Shown here: positions 40,651-49,220 of the stretch, piece after piece
Numbering within the stretch: position 1 is the stretch's first letter
Layout: the number at the start of each line of letters is the position of its first letter
Assembly: GCA_035638075.1 (NCBI GenBank)
Contig: DASRAU010000017.1
Location: 1-64,000, forward strand
Source: DASRAU01 sp035638075
GTDB lineage: Bacteria; Acidobacteriota; Polarisedimenticolia; Gp22-AA2
Reading direction: 5' to 3'
DNA: 64,000 nt
Notes under the pieces: generated by a model
What the model was told of the DNA's origin: nothing
Database searches by the model: none
Seen by the model: the letters and a program-made list of their open reading frames with translations, nothing else
Made by a program: the position numbers and the translations under genes

Positions 40651-43182
40651 CTAGCGGGTGCTACCCCGGCGATCCTCGGCGACGGCCCGCGGCTTGACCC
40701 GATCGCGGCGGCCCTTGGTGGCTTCGCGCGACTTGCGGGTCTCGGCCTCGACCACGGCGTTCGGGGCGAGGACGAGGGGGCTCAGGGCGGCGGCGAGGAC
40801 CTCGGCGATGTCCTTGACGAAGATCAGGGTCAGACCCTTGCGCAGGTGCTCCGGGACGTCGGCGAGATCCTTCTCGTTGCGGGACGGCATCAGGACGGTC
40901 TCGATGCCGGCGCGCCGCGCCGCGAGGATCTTCTCCTTGATGCCGCCCACCGGCAGGACCTTGCCGCGCAGGGTGATTTCGCCCGTCATCGCGGTCTGGT
41001 GCCGCACCGGCCGGTTCGACATGAGGGATGCGATAGCCGAGGCAATGGTGATGCCGGCCGAGGGACCGTCCTTGGGGATGGCCCCGGCCGGGACGTGGAT
41101 GTGCAGGTCGTACTTCTCGAAGGCGTCCGCCTCGATCTTGAGCTCGACCGCGTGCGCCTTGACGAACGACAGGGCCGCCTGAGCCGACTCCTTCATGACG
41201 TCGCCGAGCTGCCCGGTGATCTGCAGTCCGCCGCCGCCCTTCATGCGGGTCGCCTCGATGAACAGGATGTCTCCGCCCGAGGCGGTCCAGGCGAGGCCGG
41301 TGGCGACGCCGATCTCGTCCTCGCGCTCCGCCATCTCCGGGATGTAGACGACCGGTCCGAGGAACTCCTGGAGATCGGCCGGCGCGACCTGGCGCGGCTT
41401 GGCCTTCCCCATGGCGATCTCCTTCGCCACCTTGCGGCAGATCGTGGCGATCTGCTGCTCGAGCTTGCGCAGCCCCGAGTCGGCGGTGTAGCCGTGGATC
41501 ATCTCGGCCAGCGCCTCGTCGGAGATGCCGAGCTGCTGGAGCGTCAGGCCGTGCGCGTCGATCTGCCTCGGGATCAGGTACTGGCGCGCGATGTCCATCT
41601 TCTCCTCCTCGACGTAGCCGGGGAGGTGGAGGATTTCCATGCGGTCACGAAGCGGCTCCGGGATGGTGTCGAGCCGGTTGGCCGTCGTCACGAACATCAC
41701 CCGCGACAGGTCGAACGGCAGGTCGAGGTAGAGATCCGTGAAGGTCGAGTTCTGCTCCGGGTCGAGGACCTCGAGGAGCGCCGACGCCGGGTCTCCCCGG
41801 AAATCCGAACCGATCTTGTCCACCTCGTCGATCATGAAGAGGGGATTGCGGGTGCCGGCGCGCCGCAGGCTCTGGACGATCTTCCCGGGCATGGCGCCGA
41901 CATAGGTCCGGCGGTGACCGCGGATCTCCGCCTCGTCACGCATCCCGCCGACGCTCATGCGGACGAACTTGCGCCCCAGCGCCTCGGCGATCGACCGGCC
42001 GAGGGAGGTCTTGCCGGTCCCCGGCGGGCCGTAGAAGCAGAGGATCGGGCTCTTCATGTCCTTCTTGAGCTGGCGCACCGCCAGGAACTCGAGGATGCGG
42101 TCCTTCACCTTCTCGAGGCCGTAGTGATCGCGGTCGAGGATCTTCGCCGCCTCGCGCACGTCGAGGCGATCCACCGTCTCGGTGGACCAGGGGAGCGTCG
42201 CCAGCCAGTCGAGGTAGGTGGTGATGACGGTGTACTCGGCCGAAGCCGGGTTCACCATCTCGAGACGCCCCAGCTCCTTGTCCGCCTCCTTGCGGGCCTC
42301 CTCGGGGAGGACTGCCCGGTCGAGCTTGTCGCGCAGGTCGCGCACCGCCGCGGCGGTTTCGCTCTCCTCGCCCAGCTCCTTGCGGATGACCTTCATCTGC
42401 TCGCGCAGGAAGTACTCGCGCTGCGCCTTGCGGATCTCGTCCTCGGTCTGCTCCTTGATCTCCTGGCCCGCCTTGGCCAGCCCGATCGACTTCTCGATCA
42501 GCCGGATGCCGACCTTGAGCCGGTCGATCGGGTTGATCGTCTGGAGGATCTCCTTCTTCTCCTCGAGCTCGAAGTTCAGGTGGTTGGCCACCTGGTCCGC
42601 GAGGTTCCCGGGCCCCGTCAGGTTGTTCTTGATGAGGTTGAGGATCTCGCCGGGGACGCGCGGGTCGAGCTGGATGAGGTTCTCCATCAGGTGCAGGGCG
42701 TTGCCCATGAGGAGATTCGCCTCCATCGACTCCACTTCGCGCTCGTCGATGCAGGCGACCCGGGCCTTGAGGTACGGCTCGGTCTGGAGGTACTCGGCGA
42801 TGCGGAAGCGACGCAGGCCGAGCAGGATGATCTGGATGGTGTTGCCGGAGACGTTCAGCTTGTTGACCAGGCGCGCGGCGACGCCGATGCCCGACAGCTC
42901 CTCGATGGGCGGCACCTCGATCGAGGTGCTCTTCTGCACCACGAGCCCGAGGATCGACTCCGGCTCCATGTCGCGGATGAGGCTGAGGTTCTTCTTGCGG
43001 ACAACCTGGAGGTTCACCACCATCTGCGGGAAGACGACCGTCGAGGCGAGCGGGATGATCGGCAGCTCGGACGGGATGTCGCACTCCAGGAGCTCCGGAG
43101 AGGGCCTCACGGAGGCAGGCGTGATCTTCTCGCCCGCCACCAGTTTCGGATCGGCGGGCCCCTTGCCTTTGGGAGCTGTCAT
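40651..43182 (-). CDS. lon: ATP-dependent protease Lon
   Basis: 843 residues. N-terminal Lon substrate-binding domain (SELPIIPLASTVVFPQMVVNL), AAA+ ATPase with Walker A GPPGTGKTSLGRS, Walker B FMIDEVDKIG and sensor FVTTANRLDTIP, then the S16 protease with the catalytic Ser in PKDGPSAGITIASAIA and Lys in GGIKEKILAARRAG. It degrades misfolded and regulatory proteins in the cytoplasm. ATG 43182 follows the agmatinase stop by 7 bases; the earlier in-frame start at 43215 would run into that gene. Length is slightly above E. coli Lon (784). Confidence 0.97.
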   Translation of the reverse strand: MTAPKGKGPADPKLVAGEKITPASVRPSPELLECDIPSELPIIPLASTVVFPQMVVNLQVVRKKNLSLIRDMEPESILGLVVQKSTSIEVPPIEELSGIGVAARLVNKLNVSGNTIQIILLGLRRFRIAEYLQTEPYLKARVACIDEREVESMEANLLMGNALHLMENLIQLDPRVPGEILNLIKNNLTGPGNLADQVANHLNFELEEKKEILQTINPIDRLKVGIRLIEKSIGLAKAGQEIKEQTEDEIRKAQREYFLREQMKVIRKELGEESETAAAVRDLRDKLDRAVLPEEARKEADKELGRLEMVNPASAEYTVITTYLDWLATLPWSTETVDRLDVREAAKILDRDHYGLEKVKDRILEFLAVRQLKKDMKSPILCFYGPPGTGKTSLGRSIAEALGRKFVRMSVGGMRDEAEIRGHRRTYVGAMPGKIVQSLRRAGTRNPLFMIDEVDKIGSDFRGDPASALLEVLDPEQNSTFTDLYLDLPFDLSRVMFVTTANRLDTIPEPLRDRMEILHLPGYVEEEKMDIARQYLIPRQIDAHGLTLQQLGISDEALAEMIHGYTADSGLRKLEQQIATICRKVAKEIAMGKAKPRQVAPADLQEFLGPVVYIPEMAEREDEIGVATGLAWTASGGDILFIEATRMKGGGGLQITGQLGDVMKESAQAALSFVKAHAVELKIEADAFEKYDLHIHVPAGAIPKDGPSAGITIASAIASLMSNRPVRHQTAMTGEITLRGKVLPVGGIKEKILAARRAGIETVLMPSRNEKDLADVPEHLRKGLTLIFVKDIAEVLAAALSPLVLAPNAVVEAETRKSREATKGRRDRVKPRAVAEDRRGSTR

Positions 43183-43189
43183 GGGAACC

Positions 43190-44080
43190 TCAGGAGCCTT
43201 TGCGGCCCTCTGCAAAGAAGCGGTAGGCGATGACCTTGTAGACGAGCTTCGCCACGAGGAAATCGCTGGACGCGTCGTGCTGGAGCGGTCTCAGCTCGTT
43301 GACGTCGAAGCCGACGACCGTCTTCCTCCGGCACAGGGCGCGGATGAATTCGAGCGTCTCGTACCATCCGGGCCCTCCAGGCTCCGGGGTTCCGGTTGCC
43401 GGCAGAATCGATGGATCGAAGTAATCGACGTCAATCGTAAGGTATATCTCGTCTGTCAGGTGGTCAACCTGTTTCAGGGCGGTTTCCGGGCTCCGGAGGA
43501 ACTCCTTCCCGGAGACGATCCGGAGCTTTTTCGCCGCGATGAACTCCGCCTCCTCCTGGCAGAAGGAGCGGATCCCGACCTGGAGGGTGGGGATGCGCCC
43601 GGCGAAGTGCCGCATGATGCAGGCGTGGTTGTACTCCGACCCCTCGAAGGACTTGCGCAGGTCCCCGTGGGCGTCGAGCTGGACGACCGACAGCTTCGGA
43701 TACTTCTTCTCGTAGGCCTTGATCGCCCCGATCGAGACGCTGTGCTCGCCGCCCAGGACGACCGGCATCTTGCCCATCGCCAGGTAGCGCGAGACGACCT
43801 CCTCGACCTTGCCGGCCATCACCTCGGGCGGGTCGTCGTTGCCGGAGACCGGATCGGCCGTGTGGATGCCGATGCCGGTGGCGTCGAGGTTCAGCTCTTC
43901 GTCCCACAGCTCCATGTGACGCGACGCCTCGATGATGGCCGCGGGGCCGTCGGCGGTGCCGTGCTGGTAGGAGCAGGTCCGGTCGTAGGGGACCGGGACC
44001 ATGACGATGCGGGCGTTCTCGAGACTGGCCTGCGCGGGTTCGAGGGCGCCGAAGCCCGGCGCGACCCCCGCGTCGCTCAC
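43190..44080 (-). CDS. speB: Agmatinase (arginase/ureohydrolase family)
   Basis: 296 residues from a GTG that overlaps the decarboxylase stop (GTGA). Manganese ligands are in GGEHSVSIGAI, QLDAHGDLRKSF and LTIDVDYFDPSILP. N-terminal VPYDRTCSYQHGTADGPAAI is typical of agmatinases. It turns agmatine into putrescine and urea; the upstream gene makes agmatine from arginine, which supports agmatinase over arginase. A longer in-frame GTG start exists at 44116, but it lies inside the upstream gene. Confidence 0.9.
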   Translation of the reverse strand: MSDAGVAPGFGALEPAQASLENARIVMVPVPYDRTCSYQHGTADGPAAIIEASRHMELWDEELNLDATGIGIHTADPVSGNDDPPEVMAGKVEEVVSRYLAMGKMPVVLGGEHSVSIGAIKAYEKKYPKLSVVQLDAHGDLRKSFEGSEYNHACIMRHFAGRIPTLQVGIRSFCQEEAEFIAAKKLRIVSGKEFLRSPETALKQVDHLTDEIYLTIDVDYFDPSILPATGTPEPGGPGWYETLEFIRALCRRKTVVGFDVNELRPLQHDASSDFLVAKLVYKVIAYRFFAEGRKGS

Positions 44081-44622
44081 GGGATGAGGACCGCGGCGCC
44101 CACCACGGTGGTCCACCAGCCGCGCTTGTCTCCCACCGCCGACTGGCTCACGTTGATGGTCCGGTAGATGTCATTGCTGATCTTCCAGATCTCCTTGCGC
44201 TCATCGTAGGACGAGTCCGGATCGAATTCGACCCCGGTGATCGTCGCCAGCATCTGCGCCGCCAGGTCCTCGGCGTAATCCCCGGCCACCTCCTCGGTCT
44301 GGCCGTAGGAGTGGTGCTCGCTGAGGTAGCCGTGGTGCGTGGACTTCGACGGGATGGCGATGCCGATCGAGGCCGCGATGAGCCGGTGCGGCTCGTTGGT
44401 CTCCGACTGGCTCATGACGCAGAAGACCACTTCGCCCGCGCGCAGGAATTTCAGCCCCTGCGACTTCGGGATGATCTTGCAGCCGGGCGGGAAGATGCTG
44501 CTCACGCGGACGAGGTTGAAGTTGGCGATGCCGGCGTCGCGGAGCGCCATCTCGAAGGAGTTGAGCTTCTCCTTGTGACGCCCGACCCCTTTGGTCAGGA
44601 AGATCTTCTTGGACACGAACAT
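44077..44622 (-). CDS. Pyruvoyl-dependent arginine decarboxylase
   Basis: 181 residues. The self-cleavage site is VSS-IFPPGC: Ser42 would become the pyruvoyl group, leaving an about 41-residue beta chain and a larger alpha chain. Other marks are the N-terminal KKIFLTKGVGRHKEKLNSFEMALRDAGI and SKSTHHGYLSEHHSYGQTEE. It converts arginine to agmatine, the first step to putrescine here. GGAGG lies about 10 bases upstream of ATG 44622. It is the first gene of a three-gene operon with agmatinase and Lon. Confidence 0.95.
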   Translation of the reverse strand: MFVSKKIFLTKGVGRHKEKLNSFEMALRDAGIANFNLVRVSSIFPPGCKIIPKSQGLKFLRAGEVVFCVMSQSETNEPHRLIAASIGIAIPSKSTHHGYLSEHHSYGQTEEVAGDYAEDLAAQMLATITGVEFDPDSSYDERKEIWKISNDIYRTINVSQSAVGDKRGWWTTVVGAAVLIP

Positions 44623-44651
44623 CCCGGTCGAGCCTCCATTGTAAGTGGATT

Positions 44652-44666
44652 GGGGGGGACCCCCCC
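44652..44666 (-). promoter_or_regulatory. G7-N-C7 palindrome at the 5' end of the decarboxylase mRNA
   Basis: Seven G, one base, seven C. On the minus strand it begins about seven bases after the predicted transcription start, so the mRNA would start with a GC-only hairpin of six pairs and a three-base loop. It ends 29 bases before the ATG. Confidence 0.6.
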
Positions 44667-44678
44667 GTTGCGCGCGCC

Positions 44679-44707
44679 TTTATACAGAAAGAGGATGGGG
44701 ATGACAA
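44679..44707 (-). promoter_or_regulatory. Sigma70-type promoter TTGTCA-N17-TATAAA
   Basis: Minus strand. -35 TTGTCA (44702-44707), 17-base spacer, -10 TATAAA (44679-44684), with TG just upstream of the -10. Five of six matches in each box. It drives the arginine decarboxylase, agmatinase and lon operon. Confidence 0.85.
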
Positions 44708-44808
44708 TGGCCGCTTGACGTTCAGCCAGAGGCCCGCTTACCCTCCGCGCCACCACAAGGACGCCACATGCCCCACGCCACGACCCGGGACAGGACGAGG
44801 CTCGGCCG

Positions 44809-45666
44809 ATGACCTCGGACGAGCAGGGCTACGGCCTCAGCCTCGAGCCGGACCGGACCAGCCGCCACAGCCTCGGCATCCACGCCTCGCCGGCCGAGGT
44901 GTACCGGGCGCTGACCGACCCGGACGAGCTGGTCCGCTGGTTCGTCTCCGAGGCCAGCGTGGACATCCAGCCGGGCGGGGCGTTCCGGTGGGTGTTCGGC
45001 CAGGCCAGCGGCGACCCGGGACCTTCTCCTCTCGTGACCACCGGCCTGATCCTCTCGGTGGCGAAGCAGGAATCGTTGAAGATGCGGGCCCTCATCGAGG
45101 ACCTCGAGACCGAGATCGAATTCCGCATCGACCCGTGGCGCGACGGCGCGGTCCTCACGGTGGGCCACAGCGGCTTCCCCGGCGACGAGGAGTGGGACGA
45201 CACCTTCCGCGCCCTCGACCGCGGCTGGCAGACGGAGCTGCACGTCCTCAAGGTGTACCTCGAGCGGGCGCGCGGCATGACGCGGCTGGCCGAGCGGCAC
45301 GAGCGTCGCGTCAAGGCGGCGCCCGAGGCGCTCTTCCACGCCTTCACCACCCAGGCGGGGCTGGCGGCATGGCTCGCCGATCGCGCCGCCATCGAGGCCA
45401 CGCCGGGCGGGGAGTTCCTGCTCGAGTGGGACGGCCGCAGCCCCCTGCGCGGGCACCTCGCGGCCTGCGACCCGGATCGCTTCCTGCTCCTCGCCTGGGA
45501 AGGCGAGCGGCCCTCGCTCGTCCGCGTGCACCTCGATTCCGACGGGGACGGCGACACGGGGCCGGTCGAGCTGACGCTCGATCACATCCTCTTCACACCC
45601 GCCGGGAGCGCGCCCGAGCGCTTCGACTGGGACGCGGCGCTGCGCCGCCTCGAGAAGAGTCTCTAG
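44809..45666 (+). CDS. Two-domain SRPBCC (AHSA1-like) protein
   Basis: 285 residues with two START-like domains. The first starts HSLGIHASPAEVYRALTDPDELVRWF and the second HERRVKAAPEALFHAFTTQAGLAAWL, each followed by a GG(A/E)F strand (PGGAFRWVFG, PGGEFLLEWDG). This family binds hydrophobic ligands or stimulates Hsp90-like chaperones; here the ligand is unknown. It is convergent with the AddA-like gene; the two stops share one CTAG. Confidence 0.85.
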   Translation: MTSDEQGYGLSLEPDRTSRHSLGIHASPAEVYRALTDPDELVRWFVSEASVDIQPGGAFRWVFGQASGDPGPSPLVTTGLILSVAKQESLKMRALIEDLETEIEFRIDPWRDGAVLTVGHSGFPGDEEWDDTFRALDRGWQTELHVLKVYLERARGMTRLAERHERRVKAAPEALFHAFTTQAGLAAWLADRAAIEATPGGEFLLEWDGRSPLRGHLAACDPDRFLLLAWEGERPSLVRVHLDSDGDGDTGPVELTLDHILFTPAGSAPERFDWDAALRRLEKSL

Positions 45667-48600
45667 GCGGGGAAGAGGCGCCCCTGGGCCGGGGGCTGCG
45701 AGCCCTGGGCCCGCCTGCCGCCGGTGGCCGGCGCCCCGATGGCGGCCGGCACTTCGACCACCGCGCCGCTCCGCACGAAGAGGATTTCGCCGCGCACCGT
45801 CTCGCCCGGCAGGACACGCGCCAGCGCCTGGACGTACAGGCCGATCTGGCCGTGGTAGGGAAGCGCCGCCCCGGCGGGATCCCCCTCGACCAGCTCCGTC
45901 TTGTAGTCGGCGACGACGACGCCGCCGGCCTCCCGGAAGACGACGTCGCACGAGCCGCTCCAGGCCTGGCCGCGCTCGTCCCGGTGCAGGATCGGGGCCT
46001 CGCGCGCCAGGATCGCCGCGGAGGCCAGCCGCGCGGGAAGCGTCGAACGGGCGAATCCCTGGACGATGTCGCGGATCCCGGCTTCGACGCGGGCGGCGAG
46101 GCGGTCGCGCCCAAGGGGGGAGGACTCCCGCGCCAGGTGATCGCGCGCGATCGCCGTCGCGGCGCGCAGCAGCGCGTCGGTGTCGCCGGGCTGGAGGACC
46201 GCGGCCAAGGCCGCGTGCACCGCCGAACCGGCGAGCCGCGCGACCAGGCGCGGGTCGGTCGCAGGAGCGCGGCGCGGGCGGCGGCGCTCCGGTTCGACCG
46301 CCTCCACGGCCTCCGCTCTTTCGATCGTGTCCGAGGGGGAGGCGAGCGGCGTGCGGCAGGCGGCGGCGAAAGCGGCGGCGGCCGCGTCGTGGCGCCCGGC
46401 GGCTTCGACCAGCTCCACCGGATCGACGGCCACGGGCTCGGCGCCGGGAGCGCGCGCGGGGCGCACGATGCGGTGTTCGACCTCGCCCTCGAGACGAAGC
46501 CCTTCCGCGGCGAGATTCCCATCCGGATCGGGGGCGCAGTCGAAGACGGAGAGCCGGTCGCGCCACGGCGCCTTGCGGTCGCGGCGGCTGTTCACGAGGA
46601 CCAGCTCCTCGCGCGCGCGGGTGCAGGCGACGTAGAAGACCCGGCGCTCTTCGGCCTCTTCGTGCCGCGCCTGCTCGATCTCGAAGAGCGCGCGCGCCGA
46701 GCTCGTCCGGCGGTCGTCCAGGATGATCGCCGCACCGATGCGGCCGTCGAGCTCGAAGCCGGCCACCTCCCCCCCGGACGGGCGGGCGGCGCTCTCGATG
46801 CGGCCGAGATCGGGGACGAAGACGACTTCGAACTCGAGACCCTTCGCCTTGTGCACCGTGAGGAGGCGCACGGCATCGAGCGTCTCGTCGGCGAGCGGCC
46901 CGCGATCCTCTTCGTTCGCAAAAGAGATCTGGAGCTGCGCGAGGAGGTCCTGGAGGGAGAGCCCCTCGGCGGCCAGCGCCCCGGCCCGATCGGCGCACCG
47001 GCGGAGCCGGGCGACGCGCTCGGAGCCATCGTAGGCCGCGGCGTGCAGGGCGAGGAGCGGCGTCTCCGCGAGCGCCCGCGCGATCAGTGCGCCCGGGGGC
47101 AGGACCGTGGCCAGGCGGCGGAACGCCTCGAGACGCTCGAAGGCGCGATGCAGCGCCGGGAACGCCTGCGCATCGGGCAGCGAGGAGCCCGCCTCGCGCG
47201 GCGCGAGGCGATGTCCCGCGGCAGTGAAGCGCTGCAGCTCCCGATCGGGCACGGCGCCGAGCGCCGACCGCAGCACGGCGAGGAGCGCCGGGGCGTCGTT
47301 CGGCGATGCCGCCGCGCGCAGCCACGACACCAGGTCGATCACCTCCGGCCTGCCGGCGAAATCGCGCGCCCCCTCGACGAGGCAGGGGACACCGGCCTGG
47401 TGCAGCGCGCGCGCATAGAGGTCGACGTGGGTCGAGGCGCGGAAGAGCAGGGCGAAGTCGCGCGGCCGGCGCGCAGGCGCCGCGCGGCCTTCGAGCCGGG
47501 CCCGGATCGTCTCCGCGATGGCCTGGGCCTCGGCCCGGCGTCCCGCGTCGGCTCCTTCGCCTTCCGGATCCACCGACCAGACCGCAACGCGCGCGGATGC
47601 CCCTGGCGGATCCGGCGCCAGTGCCGATCGGAGCGGGACGTAGGGAGGAGCGTGATCGTCGGTCCAGGCGAGATCCGAGGGATCGCGCGCCTCGCGCCCG
47701 AGCCAGCCGGCGAACAGCCGGTTGATCGGGCGCAGCAGCCGCTCGGGGCTCCGGAAGGACGCGCTCAGATCGAGGAGCACGGCGCCGCTTCCCCTCAGAC
47801 GCTCGACGGCGCGGCGGAAGGCGGCGATGTCGGCGCCACGGAAGCGGTAGATCGACTGCTTCGGGTCGCCGACGATGAACAGCCGGCCGGCTTCGAGCTC
47901 GCCGCTCCACGCGTCCACCGGGGCCGGAACCGGTGCGCGGCCGGCTTCGTCTCCGTGCCCGCCGCCCGCGGGCTCGCGCCTCGCCAGGAGGAAGAGCACC
48001 TCGTACTGCAGCGGGTCGGTGTCCTGGAACTCGTCCACCAGGATCTGCCGGAAACGCGCCGCCGCCTGCCGGCGGGCGTGCGGGTCGCGCGCCAGGAGGT
48101 CGCGCGCCAGGCGGAGCATCGCCTCGAACGGCACCAGGCCGGCCCCGAGAGCCTGGGCGCGCGCCTGCTGCGCGAGCGGAGCGGCCACCCGCTGCGCCCG
48201 CTCCACCGCGACGTCGTCGACGCGGGCCAGGACCTTGAGGAGGTCGAGGGCGCGGCGCGCCGTCTCACGCACCTCGGAGGCGTCCTCCTCCGTCAGCTTC
48301 GTGCCCGCCGCCGGGACGGAGCGCGTCTCCTCCACCAGGCGGGCGGCCGAGGCGGCGCAGGATCGCTCGTTCTGCAGGACCGCCGCCAGCTCGCGCGCCG
48401 CCGCCTCGAGGAAGCGGGTCATGCTGGGGGTCGTCGGCAGTCCCCGCCCCTGGAACGACCGGAGCGAGGCGAGCACGGGCGCGATCACGCCGGCGAAGAT
48501 CCGCCCTCCGGCGGGAAGCGCGGCCGCGAAGGCCTCGTCCGGGAGCGGCGACTGCGCGAGCGCGCGGCCGAGATGGAGGATCGCTCCCGGGCCGACCTCG

Positions 48601-49220
48601 TTCTGCATCGCCTCGATCCAGGGCGCCGCTCGGCGGCCGGGGCCGTCCGGGCCGCGCAGGAACCGATCCCACGAGACGTCGAGGAGCCGCTCGAGCGAGG
48701 CCTCCTCGCCGACCGCCGCGCGCGGATCGATGCCGGCGGCGCGCGGGTGCCGGCGCAGCAGATCGAGGCAGAAGGCGTGGATGGTGCCGACCGAGGCGGC
48801 ATCGAGTCCGGCGAGAGCGGCGAGCACGCGCCCGCGGATCTCCCCGGGCTCCTCTCCCCGGGCGCGCAGCCAGTCCCAGGAGCGGTCGGCGTCCTCGGCC
48901 GGGTCGATCGGATCGCGGGAGCCCCCGGTGCGGCGGAGCAGGCGATCGAGCCCGTCGCCCAGGCGCAGGCGCAGCTCGGCCGCAGCCTTCTCGGTGAAGG
49001 TGATGAGGGCGAGCGATTCGAGATCCGCCGCGCCCGATCCGACGAGGTTCAAGGTGCGCTCGACGAGGATCGCCGTCTTGCCGGTCCCGGCGCCGGCGGT
49101 GACCACGATGTTCGGCGCGAAATCGGTCGTGGCGCGGCGTCGGGCGCCGGCGTCGGGCACCTGGCGTCCGGCGCCTGCCGCCGCGCGCGGCGCCGGCGGA
49201 TCGGGCGGGCGTCCGGTCAT
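45663..49220 (-). CDS. addA: UvrD-like helicase-nuclease, AddA type
   Basis: 1185 residues. Superfamily 1A helicase motifs: Walker A TAGAGTGKTAIL, Ia ITFTEKAAAELRLRL, II ILVDEFQDTDPLQYEVL, III GDPKQSIYRFRGADI, V VHKAKGLEFEVVF and VI FYVACTRAREELVLV. The C-terminus has a PD-(D/E)XK nuclease (WSGSCDVVF, VVVADYKTE). With the AddB-like partner it would resect double-strand breaks up to a Chi-like site for RecA. The start overlaps the addB stop by four bases. Last gene of the five-gene operon. Confidence 0.9.
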   Translation of the reverse strand: MTGRPPDPPAPRAAAGAGRQVPDAGARRRATTDFAPNIVVTAGAGTGKTAILVERTLNLVGSGAADLESLALITFTEKAAAELRLRLGDGLDRLLRRTGGSRDPIDPAEDADRSWDWLRARGEEPGEIRGRVLAALAGLDAASVGTIHAFCLDLLRRHPRAAGIDPRAAVGEEASLERLLDVSWDRFLRGPDGPGRRAAPWIEAMQNEVGPGAILHLGRALAQSPLPDEAFAAALPAGGRIFAGVIAPVLASLRSFQGRGLPTTPSMTRFLEAAARELAAVLQNERSCAASAARLVEETRSVPAAGTKLTEEDASEVRETARRALDLLKVLARVDDVAVERAQRVAAPLAQQARAQALGAGLVPFEAMLRLARDLLARDPHARRQAAARFRQILVDEFQDTDPLQYEVLFLLARREPAGGGHGDEAGRAPVPAPVDAWSGELEAGRLFIVGDPKQSIYRFRGADIAAFRRAVERLRGSGAVLLDLSASFRSPERLLRPINRLFAGWLGREARDPSDLAWTDDHAPPYVPLRSALAPDPPGASARVAVWSVDPEGEGADAGRRAEAQAIAETIRARLEGRAAPARRPRDFALLFRASTHVDLYARALHQAGVPCLVEGARDFAGRPEVIDLVSWLRAAASPNDAPALLAVLRSALGAVPDRELQRFTAAGHRLAPREAGSSLPDAQAFPALHRAFERLEAFRRLATVLPPGALIARALAETPLLALHAAAYDGSERVARLRRCADRAGALAAEGLSLQDLLAQLQISFANEEDRGPLADETLDAVRLLTVHKAKGLEFEVVFVPDLGRIESAARPSGGEVAGFELDGRIGAAIILDDRRTSSARALFEIEQARHEEAEERRVFYVACTRAREELVLVNSRRDRKAPWRDRLSVFDCAPDPDGNLAAEGLRLEGEVEHRIVRPARAPGAEPVAVDPVELVEAAGRHDAAAAAFAAACRTPLASPSDTIERAEAVEAVEPERRRPRRAPATDPRLVARLAGSAVHAALAAVLQPGDTDALLRAATAIARDHLARESSPLGRDRLAARVEAGIRDIVQGFARSTLPARLASAAILAREAPILHRDERGQAWSGSCDVVFREAGGVVVADYKTELVEGDPAGAALPYHGQIGLYVQALARVLPGETVRGEILFVRSGAVVEVPAAIGAPATGGRRAQGSQPPAQGRLFPA

